From positions 1,444,934-1,508,933 of the forward strand of contig NZ_CP128399.1 in NCBI RefSeq assembly GCF_030389965.1: a stretch of 64,000 bases of DNA, read 5' to 3'. The notes under the pieces were generated by a model. That model was not told the origin of the DNA. It searched no databases and saw only the letters and a list, made by a program, of their open reading frames with translations. The position numbers and the translations under genes are program-made. This document shows positions 57,419-64,000 of the stretch, piece by piece (position 1 is the stretch's first letter; each line of letters starts with the position of its first letter). The stretch is from Candidatus Chlorohelix allophototropha. GTDB lineage: Bacteria; Chloroflexota; Chloroflexia; Chloroheliales; Chloroheliaceae.

Positions 57419-57865
57419 TTAAAGGCTGGGAGTCTCCCAAATGGTTTTGTACATCACGCTTTGTCCTTTAATAAGATCTGCCCATTGATTGCGTTCTATT
57501 TCTTGAAGTTTATTGAAAGCTTCTTCGCAAACCTGTTTCGACTCAAAAGGTTGTAAACCGGAGAGTTGCAGCCTTTTTTCAAGCCTACTTATAATTTCAT
57601 TTTCTTTTAAAGAACGGATAGACTTTGTCCAAGGAATACCCGCAATACTACGCACTCGACCAAGAGTAGGGCGCATTTTTTCAAGGATGCCCATACGCTC
57701 TTCCATCGAATTTACTTGGTTCATAACCCGAACCAATGGTTTGTCACTCAATCCCACTCGTGTATCTACTACTAAAGCTTTAGACAGATTTGGGAAGAAG
57801 ATAGTCATAACTTCTGCTTCATCTATAGTAGAAAGAACTTGGGATATAAACTCATCCCGTTCCAC
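57419..57865 (-). CDS. Conserved-looking hypothetical protein, 148 residues
   Basis: A helical, charged cytoplasmic protein. Landmarks are ISQVLSTIDEAEVMTIFFPN, LVVDTRVGLSDKPLVRVMNQ, MEERMGILEKMRPTLGRVRS and the C-terminal LQLSGLQPFESKQVCEEAF. No known domain was recognised. The GTG at 57865 was chosen because AGGAGGAAG lies about 8 bases upstream; a longer frame from 57946 starts in sequence with a different, less coding-like composition. It converges with bactofilin and is followed on the same map direction by mutM. Confidence 0.65.
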   Translation of the reverse strand: MERDEFISQVLSTIDEAEVMTIFFPNLSKALVVDTRVGLSDKPLVRVMNQVNSMEERMGILEKMRPTLGRVRSIAGIPWTKSIRSLKENEIISRLEKRLQLSGLQPFESKQVCEEAFNKLQEIERNQWADLIKGQSVMYKTIWETPSL

Positions 57866-58027
57866 TGTTTTACTTCCTCCTGCCCCGACAAGTTTGAAAT
57901 TTATAGATGGGCATAAAATTCTTGTATAAGAAATGTGAAATTCCAATTTAAACTTTGTACTATTCTATGATAGCATAAAAAAAAGTAGCTTAAATTTCGG
58001 AAAAGAGAATTATTTGGATATGCTGTG

Positions 58028-58921
58028 TTAAGGAGTGGGATGGTTGTTCCGGTGAGTGCGTAATTTGTTTGGGAGTCGCATTATCACGCCGGGAGGGGTA
58101 GGCTGACAATTAAAGCACAGGTAAGTACCGCGCTGCCCAACGAAAATATAGTTAATTAGCTGTCCGCAATTCGGGCAGGCTTTGCCCTCACGTTCATGTA
58201 CAAATAATAAATCTTGATTGCGTCCGCGCTGTCCTTCCCCGTCAAGATAATCGCTGAGGGTTGTGCCTCGATTTTCCACCGCTTTTGCCAGCACTTCGCG
58301 GATGGCGTGGTAAAGCCGCTTGCGTTCTTCAGCGGTTAGGCTTTCGGCGCGGCGTTGCGGGTGAAGGCGGCTGACCCATAACGCCTCGTTTACATAGATA
58401 TTTCCAAGCCCTACTAACACACTTTGATTTAAGAGTAGCGGTTTCAACATGCCTTTGCGTTTAGCCAATAAGCTCTCGAATACTTCCTCAGTAAAACTAT
58501 CCGTTAGCGGCTCAGGTCCTAGATGGGCAAGATACTGCTGTAATTCTTCATCGCTGGTAAATAAATAAATCCTACCGAATTTACGCAAATCGGCAAAACG
58601 CAATTCTGTATCATCCTCGAAGGCGATGATAAAGCGGGTATAGCGGTCGGTAAGGTCATTACCTGCCCGGAAGAATAGATTGCCGGTCATCTTGCGGTGA
58701 AAGACCAGATGCTTTGAGTTGGTAAGCGCCACCAGCACGTACTTAGCGCGGCGGCTCACTTCGATAACCTTCTCGCCTGCAATAAGCTGGCTTAGTACCG
58801 TCACTGGATGAGTTTGCACCATTCGTTCCCAATCTGCGTAAGTTACTGCACGAATGGTTTTGCCGGGCAATACCCGTTGTAAATCGCGTACTGTTGTTTC
58901 TACTTCGGGTAATTCGGGCAT
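58028..58921 (-). CDS. mutM: Formamidopyrimidine-DNA glycosylase (Fpg/MutM)
   Basis: A 297-residue Fpg. It starts PELPEVETT (catalytic Pro2 and Glu3 after Met removal), has the Lys of RRAKYVLV near 59, FHRKMTGNL, the helix-two-turn-helix LGNIYVNEALWVSRLHPQ and a zinc finger CPNCG...YLCFNCQ near 250-275. It excises 8-oxoguanine and ring-opened purines and nicks the strand by beta,delta-elimination. It carries about 20 extra residues after the zinc finger (GVIMRLPNKLRTHRNNH), longer than usual. It begins 2 bp after the stop of the upstream SDR gene, so they form an operon. Confidence 0.96.
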   Translation of the reverse strand: MPELPEVETTVRDLQRVLPGKTIRAVTYADWERMVQTHPVTVLSQLIAGEKVIEVSRRAKYVLVALTNSKHLVFHRKMTGNLFFRAGNDLTDRYTRFIIAFEDDTELRFADLRKFGRIYLFTSDEELQQYLAHLGPEPLTDSFTEEVFESLLAKRKGMLKPLLLNQSVLVGLGNIYVNEALWVSRLHPQRRAESLTAEERKRLYHAIREVLAKAVENRGTTLSDYLDGEGQRGRNQDLLFVHEREGKACPNCGQLINYIFVGQRGTYLCFNCQPTPPGVIMRLPNKLRTHRNNHPTP

Positions 58922-58923
58922 TG

Positions 58924-59937
58924 CTAGTCCTTAACCTCGTTTCGCCAGTAATTCAGCAAATCCTCGATGCTTTGCTCTAGTGGGATTTGCGGTTGCCAGC
59001 CTGTTGCTTCCCTAAAACGGCTAGAGTCCCCGCGTACCGCCGGGACATCGCTAGGACGCATACGAGTGGGATCGCTTTCCACTTTTATGGGGCACTTGGC
59101 ATGCTCCACCAGCATCTGTAACACGTAGCTTATTTTCCAGTCCTTACCGCTACAGATATTGTACGGCTTACCCGGCTCGCATTTGCTGCTGTTCAGTGCC
59201 ATCCAGTAGCCTCTTACCATATCACGCACGTCGGTATAATCCCGGCTGCTGTCCAGATTTCCTACCCGCAAAGGGGCTATAGCCTGCCCATGTTGGTGGG
59301 CGAGTTCCAATAGTGCGATCTGGTGCGCAAAAGCGGCAGTTGCCAATTCTGGGTTCTGGCGAGGACCTAGCTGGTTAAAGGCACGGGTATTAAAAATGCG
59401 CAAGCCGAAACTGCGCCAGTATTGGTAGCCTAGCATCTCCTGCGTAATTTTACTGACCGCATAAGGGCTTCCCGGTCTGAAGGGTTGACTCTCCTGCACC
59501 GGCAATTCTTCCGGTAGAATAAAGCCATATTGGTCGCCTGAGCCGGTATTCAGGATTGCGGGATTGTAACCATCCTGCTGATTGAGCCGCTTGACTGTCT
59601 CGAACAGATTCAGGGTAGCGGTTAGGTTATTTTGTAGGGTTTCGGCGGGGTTGGCAAAACTGGGCGCAATATGGCTGCGTGCCGCCAGATGAAAGATATA
59701 ATCCGGACGTATTTCCGAAACGAGTTTCGATAGTGCCTCTATTTCGGACAAATCCAATTCATACAACTTGAGTTGTTTATTACCTTCAAGGTGCGCTAGA
59801 TTCGGTTGTGCCTGTGTATTTGGGTCTGAAATTACGATTCCATGTATGGTGTAGCTGCCCGGTTGTGTCAGTATCAGGTCTGCCAGATGGCTACCAACAA
59901 ATCCGGCGACACCTGTAATAATAATATTTTGTGTCAT
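58924..59937 (-). CDS. GDP-sugar SDR: GDP-mannose 4,6-dehydratase / Rmd-like
   Basis: A 337-residue extended SDR. The NAD(P)-binding GVAGFVGSHL lies near residue 8, LAARSHIAPSFANP near 84, the Ser-region NTGSGDQYG, and the catalytic YAVSK near 154. The C-terminal RPSDVPAVRGDSSRFREATGWQP motif is typical of GDP-mannose 4,6-dehydratase and GDP-4-keto-6-deoxymannose reductase. It should make or reduce a GDP-6-deoxy sugar for the cell surface. It does not carry the clear longer loops of Gmd, so Rmd-like activity is as likely. The partner enzyme is not in the window. It is in an operon with mutM. Confidence 0.85.
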   Translation of the reverse strand: MTQNIIITGVAGFVGSHLADLILTQPGSYTIHGIVISDPNTQAQPNLAHLEGNKQLKLYELDLSEIEALSKLVSEIRPDYIFHLAARSHIAPSFANPAETLQNNLTATLNLFETVKRLNQQDGYNPAILNTGSGDQYGFILPEELPVQESQPFRPGSPYAVSKITQEMLGYQYWRSFGLRIFNTRAFNQLGPRQNPELATAAFAHQIALLELAHQHGQAIAPLRVGNLDSSRDYTDVRDMVRGYWMALNSSKCEPGKPYNICSGKDWKISYVLQMLVEHAKCPIKVESDPTRMRPSDVPAVRGDSSRFREATGWQPQIPLEQSIEDLLNYWRNEVKD

Positions 59938-60090
59938 TTGACTTTGATTAAACGCCTAGCCTCGTTAAACGAGTATTTATTTTAGCTTACCCACTCGATC
60001 AGCGTAAGCTGCCCTTGAAGCTACTGCTATGATATTAGCTTAGCTTATGCCTGTCAATTTAATTGTTCCCTGACTAAAATTAAAGTATGA

Positions 60091-60125
60091 AAAAAGACCC
60101 TTGCCGCTACTGGAAGGGTCTTTTT
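60091..60125. terminator. Bidirectional intrinsic terminator of gyrA
   Basis: A 12-bp stem AAAAAGACCCTT / AAGGGTCTTTTT with an 11-base loop. It ends the gyrA transcript on the minus strand and would work in both directions. Confidence 0.9.
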
Positions 60126-60140
60126 ATTTTTGATCAGGTC

Positions 60141-62702
60141 TTAATTCTTATGACCGTTGCCGTTATGATTCTCTGGTTCTTCGGGATTAACCTCCCCGTC
60201 CAGCAGTTGGAGCGCCCCGTTACCGTTGCCTCCCTTCAATTCATTAATGTTCTCATCCTGCCGGAAGCGGGTTCTCTCCTCGGTAACTACCGCAACCGAA
60301 GCGATTGAATCTCCTGCTCTACCGAGGCTCATCACGGTGACACCCTGAGCAGCGCGACCCTGCCGGGATATTTCGCGCACTGGAATGCGTACTAGCATTC
60401 CGCTGGTAGTCATCAGCATCACATCATCGCTTTCGCTTACAACGCGGGTTGCCACGATTCGCCCGGTTTTAGGAGTTAGACGCATAGCGATAACGCCCTG
60501 ACCGTAGCGCCCATGCACCGGAAATTCATCCATCGGGGTACGTTTGCCAAAGCCATGTGAGGTGATGATTAACAAGTCGGCTTCCAGATCAACCAAATCC
60601 ATCCCCACCACGTAATCGCCCTCATTTACCAACTTGATTGCGTTTACGCCCATTGCATCGCGCCCGATAGGACGCACCTCTTCTTCTTTAAACCGGATGG
60701 CTTTACCTTCGGCGGTAGTCAAAATGACCTCGCCCAACCCATTGCTAATCCAAACGAAACCTAGTTCGTCTTTTTCCTCTAGGCGAATCGCGATAAGCCC
60801 GTTGCTACGCACGCTTGAGAACTCACTCAGGTTGGTGCGTTTGATTTTGCCCTGTCGGGTAGCCATAACAAGGTATTTGGCGTTTTCGAAATTATTAATG
60901 GCGATAACCGAAGTTACCTGCTCATTCTGGTCTATCGAGATTAGGTTGATGAGCGGCAAGCCCTTAGCGGTGCGTCCGGCATCTGGCACTTCATGGACTT
61001 TAAGCTGGAAAACGCGCCCTTTATTGGTAAAGAAGAGCAGGCTATCCATCGTATTGCAGATAATGGTATGCTGTACCACATCCTGCTCACGGGTAGTCAT
61101 TCCGTTAACGCCCTTGCCGCCGCGCCGTTGGGTTTTGTAGGTATCGTGGGGGAGGCGCTTGACATAGCCTTTGTTGGTAATCGAAACTAGCACCACCTCA
61201 TCCGGTATCAGGTCTTCCACCGAGAGGTCACCATCGGCATCCTCGATAATTAGGGTGCGGCGCACATCTCCGTATTTTTCCTTGAGGAATTGCAGATCTT
61301 TTTTAATTATTCCCAGAATTTTCTTGGGGTGGTCGAGGAGGTCTTGCAAAGCGGCAATGGTCTTTTGCAGTTCATTGAACTCGTCCTCAATTCGCTGTCG
61401 TTCCAACGCTGCCAGCCTGCCGAGTTGCATATCCAGAATTGCTTGCGCTTGCTCCGCGCTTAACTGGAAAGTTTCAATCAGGGAGGTTTTAGCAGCATCC
61501 CTGTTTTTGGATTCGCGGATAGTCTGGATTACTTTGTCGATATTGGCAATCGCTTTCAGTAAACCTTCGAGGATATGGGCGCGTTGCTGTGCTTTGTTCA
61601 GGTCATAGCGGGTGCGTCGGGTAATTACTTCCTGCCGCCACTCGATGTAAGATTGCAGGATGCGCCTTAAGGGCAACACTCTCGGAACAAGCCCGTTTTC
61701 AACCAACGCCAGCATATTGATGCTAAAGCTCGTTTGAAGCTGCGTATATTTGAAAAGCTGGTTCATAATCTTTTGGGGCTGTGCATCGCGCTTGAGATCG
61801 ACTACTAGGCGAATACCGTTGCGATCGCTCTCGTCATTCATGTCCGAGATACCGTCAATTTTGCCGTCCTTGACCAGTTCGGCGATGCGTTCTTGGAGGG
61901 TACGTTTGTTGCACATATAGGGCAGTTCGGTCACAATTATGCTGAAACGCCCTTTATTTTCTTCCACATGAGCTTTGGCGCGAATAATCATTCTGCCGCG
62001 TCCGGTGGCGTAAGCTTCTCGGATTCCGGCTTTTCCTAGAATGATGCCTCCGGTGGGGAAATCGGGTCCCACTAATCTTTCAGAGAGGTCTTCGGTGCTG
62101 GCTTCCGGGTTATCAACTAGGTAGATAATTGCGTCGGCAAGCTCGTTGAGGTTGTGTGGCGGGATATTGGTTGCCATACCAACAGCGATACCCTGCACTC
62201 CGTTCAGCAGCAAGTTGGGCAGTTTGGCGGGCAGTACTTTCGGCTCAAGTTCTAGCCCGTCATAGTTTGGCTGAAACTCGACCGTATCTTTATCAATATC
62301 CTGCAATAGCTCATCGGCAATACCTGCCATACGGGCTTCGGTATAGCGCATTGCAGCGGGTGGGTCACCGTCAACCGAGCCAAAGTTACCCTGACCATCG
62401 ATAAGCATGTAGCGCATGCTGAAGTCCTGCCCGAAGCGCACCAGCGTTTCGTATACCGCATCCTGCCCGTGTGGATGGTATTTACCTAACACATCACCGA
62501 CAATACGGGCGCATTTCTTGTAAGGCGTAGTGGAACGAATCCCGTTTTCGTTCATTGAGTGCAAGATGCGCCGATGCACCGGCTTAAGCCCGTCACGCAC
62601 GTCGGGCAAAGCGCGCTGTACGATTACGCTCATGGCGTAATCAAGGTAGGCGGTACGCATCTCATCTTCGATGTTTATCGAGCGAACGTTTCCAATTTCC
62701 AT
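60141..62702 (-). CDS. gyrA: DNA gyrase subunit A
   Basis: An 853-residue gyrase A. The N-terminal breakage-reunion domain has the catalytic Tyr120 in [10 protein letters not shown]. The C-terminal beta-pinwheel carries the GyrA box QRRGGKG near 523-529, which separates it from ParC. The quinolone-resistance region reads [14 protein letters not shown]: Gln, Asp and Glu stand where Escherichia coli has Asp82, Ser83 and Asp87. The C-terminal tail after about 825 is Asn/Gly-rich (GNGNG repeats). With GyrB (not in the window) it supercoils DNA using ATP. GGAGA lies 10 bases before the ATG. It has its own promoter and terminator. Confidence 0.97.
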   Translation of the reverse strand: MEIGNVRSINIEDEMRTAYLDYAMSVIVQRALPDVRDGLKPVHRRILHSMNENGIRSTTPYKKCARIVGDVLGKYHPHGQDAVYETLVRFGQDFSMRYMLIDGQGNFGSVDGDPPAAMRYTEARMAGIADELLQDIDKDTVEFQPNYDGLELEPKVLPAKLPNLLLNGVQGIAVGMATNIPPHNLNELADAIIYLVDNPEASTEDLSERLVGPDFPTGGIILGKAGIREAYATGRGRMIIRAKAHVEENKGRFSIIVTELPYMCNKRTLQERIAELVKDGKIDGISDMNDESDRNGIRLVVDLKRDAQPQKIMNQLFKYTQLQTSFSINMLALVENGLVPRVLPLRRILQSYIEWRQEVITRRTRYDLNKAQQRAHILEGLLKAIANIDKVIQTIRESKNRDAAKTSLIETFQLSAEQAQAILDMQLGRLAALERQRIEDEFNELQKTIAALQDLLDHPKKILGIIKKDLQFLKEKYGDVRRTLIIEDADGDLSVEDLIPDEVVLVSITNKGYVKRLPHDTYKTQRRGGKGVNGMTTREQDVVQHTIICNTMDSLLFFTNKGRVFQLKVHEVPDAGRTAKGLPLINLISIDQNEQVTSVIAINNFENAKYLVMATRQGKIKRTNLSEFSSVRSNGLIAIRLEEKDELGFVWISNGLGEVILTTAEGKAIRFKEEEVRPIGRDAMGVNAIKLVNEGDYVVGMDLVDLEADLLIITSHGFGKRTPMDEFPVHGRYGQGVIAMRLTPKTGRIVATRVVSESDDVMLMTTSGMLVRIPVREISRQGRAAQGVTVMSLGRAGDSIASVAVVTEERTRFRQDENINELKGGNGNGALQLLDGEVNPEEPENHNGNGHKN

Positions 62703-63045
62703 TCGGGGATTATCTCCATATTGCCTTGAGAACTACTATTGTCAACCTATATATTATAGACCTTTTGAGGCTGAAAGTCAATTTATTAGAACATGCGCTA
62801 ATATGAAAATATCCTATTGCAAAGCCATAAACATAAATAATACCGAGCGGTTTAGTTCTAAACATATTGAAATCAACTTTAAAATCAAGCGGTTGATTTA
62901 ATTACTCTATCTTCAGAGATATTGCTATAGAGTTGAACCTAACCTATAATTGCTCTAGCATTTTACTTATTCGCGTTTGTGTTTAACTTACCTTCATTGA
63001 ACTAAGTGTTGGCATTTTTATTTAGCGACTGAGAGGAAAGCCTGA
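62703..63045. other. 343-bp divergent intergenic region
   Basis: It contains the gyrA promoter on the left and the TM2 gene ribosome site (GAGAGGAAAG) on the right. The AT-rich middle shows no gene or repeat that I can support. Confidence 0.6.
62753..62781 (-). promoter_or_regulatory. Sigma-70 type promoter of gyrA
   Basis: On the minus strand TTGACT (62781-62776), a 17-base spacer and TATAAT (62758-62753). Transcription should begin near 62746, about 45 bases before the ATG. Confidence 0.88.
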
Positions 63046-63504
63046 ATGAGCAATCCACAGAATCCTAACCCTTGGGATAATCCCAATCAACCCCCTCCGG
63101 GCAACCAACCCCCTCCGGGCTATGGTGCGCCCCCTCCGGGTTATGGCGCGCCTCCCCCCCCTCCGGGCTATGGCGCTCCCCCTCCGGATGCTTACGGTGC
63201 GCCTCCTCCGGGTTATGGTGCGCCTCCCCCTCCGGGAATGTACGGCGCTCCACCTCCGGGCTATTATCCCGGTGCGCCGATGTACGCCGGACCTGTTTCC
63301 GATAAGGAATGGATGGTGGCTTTAATCCTGAGCATTTTCCTAGGTGGTCTTGGTGTTGACCGTTTCTATCTGGGTTATACCGGCTTGGGTATTGTGAAGC
63401 TGTTAACCTGTGGGGGTTTAGGTATCTGGTCGTTGATAGATATTATTCTGATCGCTACCAAGAAACTGCCTGATTCTAACGGCTTGCCGCTACGAGCAAA
63501 CTAA
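63046..63504 (+). CDS. TM2-domain membrane protein with PPPGYGAP repeats
   Basis: A 152-residue protein. Residues 1-82 are low complexity with repeated PPPGYGAP units. The TM2 domain follows with two membrane helices: WMVALILSIFLGGLGVDRFYLGY and IVKLLTCGGLGIWSLIDIILIATKK. The turn with DRFYLG is the hallmark of TM2 proteins, whose role is unknown. GAGAGGAAAG precedes the ATG. Its design parallels the DUF4870-like protein at 29254-29913. A perfect copy of the dispersed palindrome lies just downstream. Confidence 0.9.
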   Translation: MSNPQNPNPWDNPNQPPPGNQPPPGYGAPPPGYGAPPPPPGYGAPPPDAYGAPPPGYGAPPPPGMYGAPPPGYYPGAPMYAGPVSDKEWMVALILSIFLGGLGVDRFYLGYTGLGIVKLLTCGGLGIWSLIDIILIATKKLPDSNGLPLRAN

Positions 63505-63565
63505 TCCTGTTCAAATGGTGGTTGTAGGACTTCCGCTTAAAACAGTAGAAATGAGCCTGCAATAG

Positions 63566-63591
63566 AGACAAGGGGTTTAAACCCCTTGTCT
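63566..63591. repeat. Dispersed AGACAAGG palindrome, copy 6 (perfect)
   Basis: A perfect 26-base palindrome: AGACAAGGGG at 63566 and CCCCTTGTCT ending at 63591 around TTTAAA. It lies between the TM2 gene and the DUF2752 gene. This is the best copy and the reference for the family. Confidence 0.92.
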
Positions 63592-63623
63592 GAATTTCTC
63601 CGAAGCGAAAGCCCTAAAATAAT

Positions 63624-64000
63624 ATGCAGTTCAGCTTTTTTCAAAAACTTGAGCGTTTGGTAAAAAAAGAGAAGTTGAAACTTGCAACTGTGGCGGGTGT
63701 TGCTTCTGTCGCCTTACCTGTGCTGTATTTTGCCGACCCTGCCAGCGCACACTTTTACCCGCGCTGCCCCTTTCACTTGCTGACGGGCTTATATTGCCCT
63801 GCTTGTGGTTCAACCCGCGCTGCTTACCACTTGCTACATGGGAATTTCAAATCGGCTATAAAGCTGAATGCTCTGTTTGTGCTTGGCGCGCCTGTGTTGG
63901 TTCTGCCCGCTTATCGCTATCTTCAACAATCTCTCGAAAAAGGTCGCCTCGAACCGGATTTCAAACTAGACTCGCGCTGGCAGAAAGCAATTATCGCTAT
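63624..64000 (+). CDS. DUF2752 membrane protein, partial (N-terminal 125 residues)
   Basis: The frame opens at ATG 63624 and runs off the right edge with no stop. After a charged head and a membrane helix (LATVAGVASVALPVLYFA) comes the DUF2752 signature: YPRCPFHLLTGLYCPACGSTRAAYHLLHGNF, with three cysteines, then another helix (ALFVLGAPVLVLPAYRYL). The function of the family is unknown. No good ribosome site is visible before the ATG, so the exact start is open. Confidence 0.8.
   Translation, partial: MQFSFFQKLERLVKKEKLKLATVAGVASVALPVLYFADPASAHFYPRCPFHLLTGLYCPACGSTRAAYHLLHGNFKSAIKLNALFVLGAPVLVLPAYRYLQQSLEKGRLEPDFKLDSRWQKAIIA

Noticed and set aside
1..64000. tRNA or rRNA genes
   Set aside because: No T-loop-like GGTTCRANTCC with matching acceptor and anticodon stems and no rRNA-like segment was found by eye. 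A covariance-model scan would be decisive.

Overview
The window is ordinary bacterial DNA of moderate G+C (about 48-50% by eye), gene-dense, with good Shine-Dalgarno sites and sigma-70 type promoters. The mix of genes points to a member of the Chloroflexota: many secreted or lipid-anchored proteins with Pro/Thr-rich linkers, a GH78-like glycosidase, a bactofilin/M23 pair, DUF4446, CpXC, TM2 and DUF2752 proteins, PAS-rich signalling, and no outer-membrane genes. This placement is inferred from gene content only. No rRNA, tRNA or CRISPR array was recognised.

Layout. 1-5.5 kb: end of an FHA gene, a folD/fchA one-carbon pair in which FolD has lost key catalytic motifs, a cyclic-nucleotide-binding protein, a double zinc-ribbon protein, a ZADH2-like reductase, DUF2277 and a DHFR-family protein. 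5.75-9.90 kb: a nested transposon. An IS21-family element (istA/istB) sits inside the transposase gene of a second IS, and both target duplications and an in-frame reconstruction can be read. 10-24 kb: surface and housekeeping genes, including mutL, a GH78-like enzyme, a GT-C-like membrane protein, prfB with its +1 frameshift site, and a WD40 lipoprotein. 24-34 kb: an 8-PAS hybrid histidine kinase, a methyltransferase, a DUF4870 protein, an acyl-CoA synthetase and secreted proteins.

34.6-41.8 kb is the most unusual part. It is a plasmid-like replication and partition module: an AlbA_2/HATPase regulator, a probable replication initiator whose gene contains six 21-bp direct repeats, a predicted small RNA with a full-consensus promoter and a terminator next to the initiator leader, a first ParB, an ExeA-like ATPase, then divergently parA and a second parB. 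Three copies of one 18-bp near-palindrome lie in and around the module, and a near-match to the chromosomal parS site lies just after the second parB. This module shares the replicon with gyrA, mutL, mutM and prfB, which suggests a second chromosome/chromid or a captured plasmid origin (inference).

41.8-64 kb: a TPR/membrane protein, a GAF-GAF-GGDEM protein, a DHA2 transporter, a degenerate receiver, an amidohydrolase with an apparently leaderless promoter, a large orphan effector-like protein with a small chaperone-like partner, then DUF4446, M23 peptidase, bactofilin, mutM, a GDP-sugar SDR, gyrA with its promoter, a TM2 protein and a cut-off DUF2752 protein. A palindrome with AGACAAGGGG-type arms recurs in at least six intergenic sites across the window.
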